14,004 nt of DNA from UBA4661 sp002405405 (GTDB lineage Bacteria > Bacteroidota > Ignavibacteria > Kapaibacteriales > UBA4661), in contig DAIUAL010000078.1 of NCBI GenBank assembly GCA_036847245.1, positions 1 to 14,004 of the forward strand, written 5' to 3'. The notes under the pieces were generated by a model. The model made no database searches. It was not told where the DNA came from and worked only from the letters and a program-made list of their open reading frames with translations. The position numbers were made by a program, and so were the translations under genes. This document shows, one piece after another, positions 1 to 5,983 of this stretch (within the stretch, counting starts at the first letter, position 1; each line of letters opens with the position of its first letter).

Positions 1-2
1 AT

Positions 3-1022
3 CATCATTCTCATTCTTATCAGGAAGCCGATATTCATTCTCATAAAGATTGATTTTGGTATTCTCACATGGGATTGATTCTTGATACTAAAAAAGAAGC
101 TACCGAAGATCACTACATACGTGATTTGAATCGCTATTCTGAATTGCAATGGCTCAATCGTAACCATCTCGTTCCATTCCTTCTTTTGGGTCTTGGTGTC
201 TATATGTGGATGGGTCTACCCGGTGTTGTCTGGGGCTGGTGTATCAGTACTGTTTTGGTATGGCATGGTACTTTTACGATCAATTCGCTGTCTCATGTCT
301 GGGGTTGGCAGCGTTATAAAACAACTGATACCAGTCGAAATAATCCTATTCTCGCGATTGTTACTCTGGGTGAGGGTTGGCACAACAACCACCATCGTTT
401 TCAATCATCTGCGCGTAATGGTTTTTTTTGGTGGGAGTATGACATTACCTATTATGTTCTAAAACTGATGTCATGGGTTGGCTTGGTGTGGAATCTTCGT
501 CCGGTACCGAAACATTTGCTTGATGACACTAATGAGTCATGGGTAAAGAACCAAGTACAAAGCACCAAAGAATTGTTGGAGCAAGCAAGCGCACAAATCA
601 AGCACTCCGTAAAAGAATCTGCTGTACGACTTGCTGAACACGCTAAATCACAAGCGGATGAGATGAAAGAACGTATTGCAATGTCAGCGCAGCAGCTTTC
701 TGAGTCGGCTCAGCAACTCGGCGAATCTGCACAGCAATTCTCCGAGCAGGCACTGCAATCAGCTCGTCAATCAGCAGAAGAATTCAAAATTCAGGCATTG
801 CAATCGGCTGAGGAGTTTAAGAATAATGCAGAAGAGTTGGCTGTAACTCTTCGTACGAAAATTGATGAAAAATCAATGCAGTTATCGGAGTCTGCAGACG
901 AACTCAAACACAATGCAGAAATTATCGCCGATGAGTTTGCCAATAAAGCAGATGAGCTTGCTTCAAAGATGCATGAAACAATCGAAGCAGCTGTCCCCGT
1001 AGCCATGAAGCCAACAGTCTAA
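3..1022 (+). pseudogene. Fatty acid (delta-9 acyl-CoA/acyl-lipid) desaturase, C-terminal part, with in-frame TGA and heptad-repeat tail
   Basis: Membrane di-iron desaturase of the stearoyl-CoA desaturase/DesC family, which puts a double bond into saturated acyl chains. The 5' part lies outside the window. In frame from position 3 the translation reads HSHSYQEADIHSHKD, then TGA (51-53), then FWYSHMG. This is the family's second His-box region (HxxSDxxxDxHxxxxGFWWSHxGW), with the stop at the conserved Gly. The stretch open after the stop starts at ATG 69 and has 317 codons. It contains membrane-helix stretches near residues 33-66, the NSLSHVWG segment, and the third His box GEGWHNNHH (about residues 102-110). 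Residues from about 155 on form a long Glu/Gln/Ala/Ser-rich helical tail absent from ordinary desaturases. Starting at ATG 69 would lose the first two His boxes, so that product alone should be inactive. The stop may be a real nonsense mutation or a sequence error. The gene ends 7 nt before the MBL gene. Confidence 0.85.
531..1019 (+). repeat. Heptad-repeat, coiled-coil/amphipathic tail region of the desaturase
   Basis: Codons 155-317 of the open desaturase frame encode a long, proline-free charged helix. Three clear tandem heptads, SAQQLSE, SAQQLGE and SAQQFSE, lie at 684-704, 705-725 and 726-746. They are followed by degenerate copies such as two QALQSA units and several AEEF/AEEL/ADEL units. 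Synonymous codons differ between copies (for example tca-gcg-cag-cag against tcg-gct-cag-caa), so the repeat is old and kept at the protein level rather than freshly duplicated. The pattern resembles apolipoprotein-like, LEA-like or coiled-coil helices that bind a membrane surface or oligomerise. The function is inferred only. Confidence 0.75.
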
Positions 1023-1029
1023 TTTTTAT

Positions 1030-1875
1030 ATGCAGTGCGGTTCATTTATTCTTGATATACTTCACACAGGCTCGTTTGCGCTTGATGGTGGTGCCATGTT
1101 TGGTGTTGTACCTAAAAACCTGTGGAGTAAAGCCTACAATATAGGTGATGATCAAAATCGTATTCCTATGCGTGCTCCTTCACTCTTGGTGCGATTCGAT
1201 GATCGCATATGTTTGATTGACACCGGTAATGGCACAAAATGGAACGAAAAACTTGCTGCATTATATAAAATTGATAACTCCTTAAGTACGCTGGAGCAAT
1301 CACTGGCGACACATGAGCTAACGCCATCCGATATTCCCGATGTGATTCTTACACATCTGCACTTTGATCATGCAGGTGGATCCACAAAAGTAGTTGACGG
1401 TAAAGTAATTCCAACATTTCCCAATGCACGCTATCATGTGCAAAAAGATCACCTCACCCATGCACTCAAACCGTATGATAAAGATCGTGCATCCTTCATG
1501 AAAGAAAATTTCGAGCCGCTCATCGCCGAAGGGATGATCAATCATGTCGAAGGTGATGGTGAACTTTTTCCCGGTATTTCGGTTCGTACGATGTTTGGCC
1601 ATACAACAGCACTGCAAACGGTACTCATTGATGGCGGTACTTCTAAAGTATTTTTTGCGGCAGATCTTTTTCCTACATCAGCACATATCGCTCTCCCGTA
1701 TGTCATGGCTTATGATAACCAACCCCTGCAATCTATCGAAGAGAAGAAAAGAATTCTTCCTCAGGCAACTGAAGAGGAGTGGACAGTGATTTTTGGACAC
1801 GATGGATTTATCGATGCTAGTACAATCGTCGCCGCGGAAAAAGGATTTGTACGTGGCAGGGAAGTAACCTTGTAA
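1030..1875 (+). CDS. MBL-fold metallo-hydrolase (lactonase-like)
   Basis: A 281-residue metallo-beta-lactamase-fold hydrolase binding two metal ions. The motif THLHFDHAGG gives H109, H111, D113 and H114. H191 (GHTTALQ), D212 (FAADLFP) and H257 (FGHDG) are good candidates for the remaining metal ligands, so the active site looks complete. The opening PSLLVRFDDRICLIDTG, with its DTGNG, is typical of the branch that includes N-acyl homoserine lactonase-like and YtnP-like enzymes; the substrate cannot be read from sequence. There is no signal peptide, so it should be cytoplasmic. The start ATG lies 7 nt after the desaturase stop, too close for its own promoter, so the two are probably co-transcribed. 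No Shine-Dalgarno sequence is visible (tttttat before ATG). Confidence 0.9.
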   Translation: MQCGSFILDILHTGSFALDGGAMFGVVPKNLWSKAYNIGDDQNRIPMRAPSLLVRFDDRICLIDTGNGTKWNEKLAALYKIDNSLSTLEQSLATHELTPSDIPDVILTHLHFDHAGGSTKVVDGKVIPTFPNARYHVQKDHLTHALKPYDKDRASFMKENFEPLIAEGMINHVEGDGELFPGISVRTMFGHTTALQTVLIDGGTSKVFFAADLFPTSAHIALPYVMAYDNQPLQSIEEKKRILPQATEEEWTVIFGHDGFIDASTIVAAEKGFVRGREVTL

Positions 1876-1901
1876 ATACAGAGCTTTTTTGAATGAAGAA
1901 A

Positions 1902-1934
1902 CAAAGGCAAGCAGAGATAATCTGCTTGCCTTTG
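1902..1934. terminator. Bidirectional hairpin terminator between convergent genes
   Basis: A perfect 14-bp inverted repeat, CAAAGGCAAGCAGA (1902-1915) and TCTGCTTGCCTTTG (1921-1934), around a 5-nt loop GATAA. It sits between the stop of the MBL gene (1875) and the stop of the convergent asd gene (1958), so it can end both transcripts. In the asd direction the stem is followed by a T-rich run (TTTCTTC). In the + direction there is no strong U tract. A second small hairpin, ACCACTT/AAGTGGT (1960-1966/1970-1976), overlaps the asd stop and is followed on the minus strand by AAATTTTAAT; it may assist. Confidence 0.75.
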
Positions 1935-1957
1935 CTGCTTATAGGAAGTATTAAAAT

Positions 1958-2998
1958 TTACCACTTTTCAAGTGGTGTAAATGCAAGTGCATTGTGTTGA
2001 ATGAGCGATTCTGCAATCTGTACAGCATTTGTTGCCGCACCCTTGCGAATGTTATCAGAAACAACCCAGAGATATGCACCATGCTCTACCGAATCATCAG
2101 GTCGAATATGACCGACAAAAACATCATCACGATCATGTGCTCTCAGCGGAGTAGGGTAGATGTTGTTCTGTGGTTCGTCCATAATCTCTATACCGCGCGC
2201 TTGAGCAAGTACTTCTCGAATTTTGGCTGGTGTGATTGGTTGTTCTGTTTCAATATTGACCGACTCTGCATGGCCACCAAGTGTAGGAACACGCACACAA
2301 GTCATTGCTAATCGCAACTCCGGTAAACTCATGATTTTACGTGTTTCATGAATCATTTTTGTTTCTTCCTCTGAAAAACCATCAATCTCTTTGATGGTAT
2401 GAAACATTGTATTATACGCTGCTTGCATGGCAAAAGGCGAGCGAGCTGACTGTTGTCCTGCGCCATGATTCGGGACTTCATCAAGCAGTGCTTCAACACC
2501 TTTATTGCCTGCACCACTGACAGACTGATACGTAGAGCATACGACTCGTTTTAATGTGAAGGCATCATGTAGTGGCTGTAGGGCTACAACTAATTGAATT
2601 GTGGAGCAATTGGGGTTTGCAATAATGCCATGATGACCGTGTAAGGCTTGTGCATTTACTTCAGGAACGACAAGCGGTACATGCTCATGCATGCGCCATG
2701 CACTACTATTATCGATGACGATGGCTCCGCTGCGAGCAGCAATGGGAGCAAAAGTTTTACTTGTAGAACCGCCCGCTGAAAAAAGGGCAATATCAACATC
2801 GGTGAAAGAATGTTCTGTGAGTTCTTCGACCGTATATGTCGTACCTTGATGCTCCATTGTCATGCCTGCAGATCGTGCAGAGGCAAGGAGTTTGAGCGAT
2901 TGTATTGGAAAATTACGTTCGGCAAGGACTTTGAGCATTGTGCGTCCTACAAGACCTGTTGCGCCTGCTACGGCGATGCGATAACCTGATGTTGTCAT
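1958..2998 (-). CDS. asd: Aspartate-semialdehyde dehydrogenase
   Basis: A 346-residue enzyme that reduces L-aspartyl-4-phosphate to L-aspartate 4-semialdehyde with NADPH. This is the branch-point step toward lysine/diaminopimelate, threonine and methionine. The N-terminal nucleotide-binding motif GATGLVG is at residues 12-18. The catalytic cysteine is C131 in NPNCSTIQL. The QSVSGAG stretch (158-164) and RVPTLGGHAES (236-246), with catalytic His H243, are family hallmarks. Length is normal and the frame intact. The ATG at 2998 starts just before the nucleotide-binding strand, as expected. It is divergent from the PAP2 gene across about 100 nt and convergent with the MBL gene. Its low-GC-type sequence resembles Bacteroidota and Firmicutes forms. 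Cytoplasmic. Confidence 0.96.
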   Translation of the reverse strand: MTTSGYRIAVAGATGLVGRTMLKVLAERNFPIQSLKLLASARSAGMTMEHQGTTYTVEELTEHSFTDVDIALFSAGGSTSKTFAPIAARSGAIVIDNSSAWRMHEHVPLVVPEVNAQALHGHHGIIANPNCSTIQLVVALQPLHDAFTLKRVVCSTYQSVSGAGNKGVEALLDEVPNHGAGQQSARSPFAMQAAYNTMFHTIKEIDGFSEEETKMIHETRKIMSLPELRLAMTCVRVPTLGGHAESVNIETEQPITPAKIREVLAQARGIEIMDEPQNNIYPTPLRAHDRDDVFVGHIRPDDSVEHGAYLWVVSDNIRKGAATNAVQIAESLIQHNALAFTPLEKW

Positions 2999-3101
2999 GA
3001 ATACATGTCCATGTGATGTTATGGGAAAATGAATACACTGAACCGCAATTAAACGTTATTTTGGTGTGGTTCGCAAATTTTTTCACATCTCATTGAATGC
3101 T

Positions 3102-3860
3102 ATGCGATTAAGACAGTTCTGTTGGATTATATTTTTGGTGCAACTGATGCCAGTTGTACATCAATTATATGCACAACCGACCAATGTTGATTATTTGACT
3201 ACACGAAGTATCAATCATATTAATTCTTCGTTCGTAACTTCTACATCTAAAATTACCAGCGATGCGCTTCTGCCATTAGTTGGTGGCTTGCCTTTGGCAA
3301 TGATTATTGCGGGGAATGTCGGTGTAACCAAAGATAATTTTGATGCAAAACGCGATATGGCAGAAACTGCTCTGATGCTTGGTGCGTCAGAAGTCTTTGC
3401 CTATGGTGTTATATCCGGTGTGAAAGCATTGGTGCAACGCGAACGCCCCTATAAAGCATATCCGAATGATATGATCGGTCGAGCCGAGGAATCCTCATAT
3501 TCGTTTCCCTCAGGGCATGCGGCGGGAAGCGCGGCATTAGCAACAACATTAATCTTGCAATATCCGCAGTGGTATGTGGTTGTGCCGGCATCATTGTATG
3601 CACTTGGAACGAGTTTTTCGCGGATGCACTTGGGTGTGCATTATCTCAGCGATGTTGCTGTTGGTATGGCGGTCGGTGTGGGAGCGGCATTTCTTGCGCG
3701 TAGTTTGCGTAATACGTTAGTGCAAGTAGGAGAATTTGCGTTGCCCGGCATACCGCCCGGATATACCGGACCTCGCAAGATTACTTCTCTTGAGCCACCA
3801 CCGAATGGTGTTGGGCTTGTTGTAACGCCACAATCGATTGGCATTGTGGTGAAGTTATAG
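3102..3860 (+). CDS. PAP2-family phosphatase with signal peptide
   Basis: Phosphatidic acid phosphatase type 2 superfamily, related to lipid phosphatases and acid phosphatases. Using the ATG at 3102 (252 residues), all three signature motifs are present: KALVQRERP (KxxxxxxRP, K108), FPSGH (135-139), and SRMHLGVHYLSD (SRxxxxxHxxxD, residues 173-184, catalytic H180). The N-terminus RLR followed by a hydrophobic stretch and QLYAQ looks like a signal peptide, so the enzyme is likely periplasmic or outer-membrane-facing. An upstream GTG at 3066 would add 12 residues before the signal peptide and is less likely. Few membrane helices are seen, unlike the six-helix PgpB type. Possible roles are lipid-phosphate or undecaprenyl-pyrophosphate dephosphorylation; the substrate is unknown. 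The gene ends 3 nt before the stop of the convergent deoxyhypusine-synthase-like gene. Confidence 0.9.
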   Translation: MRLRQFCWIIFLVQLMPVVHQLYAQPTNVDYLTTRSINHINSSFVTSTSKITSDALLPLVGGLPLAMIIAGNVGVTKDNFDAKRDMAETALMLGASEVFAYGVISGVKALVQRERPYKAYPNDMIGRAEESSYSFPSGHAAGSAALATTLILQYPQWYVVVPASLYALGTSFSRMHLGVHYLSDVAVGMAVGVGAAFLARSLRNTLVQVGEFALPGIPPGYTGPRKITSLEPPPNGVGLVVTPQSIGIVVKL

Positions 3861-3863
3861 CCT

Positions 3864-4532
3864 TTAGTAGTTTAACAACCATGCAAAAATGAGCGGTGCT
3901 ACGATAGTTGCATCCGACTCTACAATAAATTTCGGTGTGTTAATGTCAAGCTTGCCCCAAGTAATTTTTTCATTGGGAACAGCACCTGAGTATGACCCAT
4001 AGCTTGTTGTTGAGTCGCTGATTTGACAGAAGTAACTCCAAAAGGGAATGTTCTCCATTTCCATATCTTGATAGAGCATCGGTACAACACAAATGGGAAA
4101 ATCACCCGCAATACCACCACCAATCTGGAAGAAGCCTACGCCTTTCCCGCTGCTATTTTCTACATACCATTTAGCAAGCCATGCCATATACTCAATGCCG
4201 GATTTCATTGTGCTGGCTTTGATTTCATTTTTGATGACATAGGAGGCAAAGATATTACCCATCGTAGAGTCTTCCCAGCCCGGAACAACAATAGGGAGAT
4301 TTTTTTCTGCTGCTGCAAGCATCCATGAATTTTTTGGGTCAATTTCATAGTACTGCTCAAGAACGCCGGAGAGAAGCATTTGGTACATAAATTCATGCGG
4401 GAAATACCGCTCGCCCTTTTCGTCAGCTGATTTCCATAGTGCATGAATATGCTTTTGCAGGCGACGAAATGCTTCTTCTTCCGGGATGCAGGTATCTGTT
4501 ACACGATTGAAGTGGTTCTCTAACAAATCCAA
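3864..4532 (-). CDS. Deoxyhypusine synthase-like protein, C-terminal part (split gene)
   Basis: Carries two thirds of a deoxyhypusine/homospermidine synthase-like enzyme (NAD-dependent aminobutyl transfer from spermidine). Conserved stretches are YEIDPKNSW, VPGWEDSTMGN, GGGIAGDFP, SDSTTSYGSYSGA and the WGK motif. By recalled alignment with human DHS, its Lys (residue 194 here) matches the catalytic lysine. Bacteria lack eIF5A, so bacterial members are thought to act in polyamine metabolism. The only early start is TTG at 4532, directly after an in-frame TAA (4533-4535). A family protein would read straight through here, so this is probably a gene fragment rather than a separate gene. No Shine-Dalgarno sequence precedes the TTG. 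The frame is the same as that of the N-terminal part at 4548-4853; together they span 329 codons, close to normal family length. Confidence 0.8.
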   Translation of the reverse strand: MDLLENHFNRVTDTCIPEEEAFRRLQKHIHALWKSADEKGERYFPHEFMYQMLLSGVLEQYYEIDPKNSWMLAAAEKNLPIVVPGWEDSTMGNIFASYVIKNEIKASTMKSGIEYMAWLAKWYVENSSGKGVGFFQIGGGIAGDFPICVVPMLYQDMEMENIPFWSYFCQISDSTTSYGSYSGAVPNEKITWGKLDINTPKFIVESDATIVAPLIFAWLLNY

Positions 4533-4550
4533 TTAGTCTTGTGGCGATTA
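4533..4550 (-). other. Two in-frame TAA codons interrupting the deoxyhypusine synthase-like gene
   Basis: Read on the minus strand the junction is KRVPNYSD, TAA (4550-4548), SPQD, TAA (4535-4533), LDLLENHF. The flanks and the SPQD between the stops are what I expect of the intact family, in one continuous frame with no insertion or deletion. The expected residues are roughly Leu at the first stop and Glu at the second, followed by Trp where TTG now stands; this comes from remembered homologues. Confidence 0.8.
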
Positions 4551-4853
4551 ATCACTGTAATTCGGTACACGCTTGTAGTGCGAATGTGCTACAAGATTCA
4601 TAATATCTTCTTCAAGATTAGCTCCGGTGCAAGAAATGATTTGTACTTTGTCTTGGCGAATCATTTCCGCAAGCGTTTTACCAAGCTCTGCCGTACTCAT
4701 CGCACCGGCAAGTGTAATCATCATTTTTCCGCCTTCTTCGAGATGTTGTTCGTATCCCTTAGCGGCATCGACGAGTGCAGCTGCATTAAAATGAAGAAAA
4801 TTTTGTTCAATGAATTGCGATATTGTGTTACGTTGTTTGCTCATGGAGTTCAA
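4548..4853 (-). CDS. Deoxyhypusine synthase-like protein, N-terminal part (split gene)
   Basis: 101 residues matching the N-terminal NAD-binding part of bacterial deoxyhypusine synthase-like proteins. Visible family stretches are ISQFIEQNFLHFNAAALVDA (11-30), LAGAMSTAELGKTLAEMIR (48-66, the equivalent of the SNLxSxG nucleotide-binding segment of eukaryotic DHS) and SCTGANLEEDIMNLVAHSHY (74-93). Translation ends at a TAA right after YKRVPNYSD, where homologues continue. It lacks the catalytic lysine region, which is in the downstream part, so this product should be inactive alone. The start may be M1 (4853) or M4 (4844). A TAnnTTTG box at 4940-4947 on the minus strand is a candidate promoter. 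Confidence 0.8.
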   Translation of the reverse strand: MNSMSKQRNTISQFIEQNFLHFNAAALVDAAKGYEQHLEEGGKMMITLAGAMSTAELGKTLAEMIRQDKVQIISCTGANLEEDIMNLVAHSHYKRVPNYSD

Positions 4854-4879
4854 CCCTTAAAAAATCAAAAGAAAAAAGA

Positions 4880-5005
4880 ATGCTTTATTACCACGAAAAG
4901 TATGGCATGTTAAGCACTGACGAATTCAAAAAAACACCGCAAAGTTACAAAACGCTCTCTGATAATACGGATAAAGCCACTTTCGCGTATGTTATGAAAT
5001 CATAG
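4880..5005 (+). CDS. Possible small hypothetical protein (41 aa)
   Basis: ATG 4880 opens a 41-codon frame ending at TAG 5003-5005, in the gap between the divergent deoxyhypusine-synthase-like and MEMO genes. The product, beginning MLYYHEKYGMLSTDEF and ending FAYVMKS, is soluble, charged and resembles nothing I know. An AAAGAAAAAAGA stretch precedes the ATG but is not a clear ribosome-binding site. A candidate minus-strand promoter box lies inside it, which argues against it being a gene. Low confidence. Confidence 0.25.
   Translation: MLYYHEKYGMLSTDEFKKTPQSYKTLSDNTDKATFAYVMKS
4940..4947 (-). promoter_or_regulatory. Candidate Bacteroidota-type -7 box (TAACTTTG)
   Basis: The minus strand reads TAACTTTG, matching the TAnnTTTG -7 consensus of Bacteroidota, about 87 nt upstream of the deoxyhypusine-synthase-like start. 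A good -33 TTTG at the usual spacing is missing; only CTTTA at a slightly long distance is present. A second match, TACTTTTG, is at 5031-5038 on the same strand. Weak evidence. Confidence 0.25.
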
Positions 5006-5041
5006 AATTACCACGGTGATGAACCTACTTCAAAAGTATTT

Positions 5042-5968
5042 ATGTATATGCATTCTCTGTTTGGTATTCGACCCGCACAGTTCTCCGGTATAGCATATCC
5101 TGCAACTGCAAAAGAATGTTCCGCAATGATGAATAATGCCTGTCTTGCAGTGTTGGAAGAACGTATGTACAGCAATCATACTCTCGAGGGCTTTCTACCT
5201 ACAGGAGCACTCATCCCACACATTGATTTTCGGGTTAATATTGCATGTTATGCACAGGGTTATGTTCGTTTGCGTCATTTTCCAAAACCTGATCTTGTCA
5301 TTATTCTCGCTACGGCACATTATGGAGCAGATGATGTTATTATGCCAACCTATAAGTGTTTTCAGACACCGCTGGGTGTTGCTACAACCGATGTGAATTT
5401 TCTGGATGCGTTGTACGAAGCCATGCCTACGCTGACACGCAATGACTCTGCTCATACTCCGGAACACTCTATCGAATTTGAAGTGCTATGGTTACAACAT
5501 TTGTGGGGAAGTGATGTTACGATTGTACCACTACTTATAGCCGGTGCTTCGATGGAGGAAGTCTTGCCACCAACCCGATATGGACGTTTAGGTCGAGCTG
5601 TACAAGCATTACAGGGTATTGTTGAACGGTACAAAAACCAGGGTAAGAATGTGTTTGTCCTTGTCAGCGGTGATTTGTCGCATGTTGGTAAACGCTTTGG
5701 CGATGCACAAACCGCACACGCAATGGCGCAGTCAGTATGGCAGTATGAGGAGAACCTTCTTCATGCTTTGGAAGATTGTTCGGATGATGCGTACTACGAT
5801 ATTCTTCGACATAATAGAGATGCGTATCGTATTTGTGGCGCAGTACCAACGCTGATGATGCTGAGTATTCTTGCACCGCAGAGAGCAGTGCAGGTCTATC
5901 ATGATCGGTGGGACGATGCCGATACAGATACCTCGGTTGGTTTTGCTACAATGCTTTTTTCTTCTTGA
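5042..5968 (+). CDS. MEMO1 family protein (AmmeMemoRadiSam system protein B-like)
   Basis: A 308-residue member of the Memo family, structurally related to extradiol dioxygenases; the bacterial function is not settled. Family landmarks in order: RPAQFSGIAYP (10-20), the PHIDFR segment with H60 where the family has PHAGY, the TAHYG segment with H93 (family GPSHH), EHSIEFEVLWLQ (141-152), SGDLSHVG (209-216) with D211 and H214, and CG at 265-266 (family CGxxP). The putative metal-ligand positions (two His and one Asp) and the conserved Cys are therefore retained. Neither of the usual partners (AMMECR1 domain, radical SAM protein) is in the window. No signal peptide, so cytoplasmic. An in-frame TAG at 5003-5005 limits the start, and ATG 5042 or 5048 are the options. 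The histidine kinase follows after 15 nt. Confidence 0.88.
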   Translation: MYMHSLFGIRPAQFSGIAYPATAKECSAMMNNACLAVLEERMYSNHTLEGFLPTGALIPHIDFRVNIACYAQGYVRLRHFPKPDLVIILATAHYGADDVIMPTYKCFQTPLGVATTDVNFLDALYEAMPTLTRNDSAHTPEHSIEFEVLWLQHLWGSDVTIVPLLIAGASMEEVLPPTRYGRLGRAVQALQGIVERYKNQGKNVFVLVSGDLSHVGKRFGDAQTAHAMAQSVWQYEENLLHALEDCSDDAYYDILRHNRDAYRICGAVPTLMMLSILAPQRAVQVYHDRWDDADTDTSVGFATMLFSS

Positions 5969-5983
5969 TGTTCTCGTAGATTT

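Noticed and set aside
684..746. 21-bp tandem repeats as a mobile or CRISPR-like DNA repeat
   Set aside because: The copies differ at synonymous positions and stay in frame; they are protein heptads, not DNA-level repeats with spacers.
3003..3014. Dyad ACATG-TC-CATGT upstream of asd as an operator
   Set aside because: Only 5-bp arms, not repeated elsewhere in the gap, and no known regulator site matches it.
1..4550. Alternative genetic code explaining the in-frame TGA and TAA codons
   Set aside because: TGA ends the MEMO and hslO genes and TAA ends asd, MBL, kinase, pyrF, ABC-F and glycosidase genes at normal family lengths, and none of these contains internal stops.
4533..4550. Frameshift in the deoxyhypusine synthase-like gene
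   Set aside because: The two halves are in the same frame and the distance between them is a multiple of three; only stop codons interrupt it.
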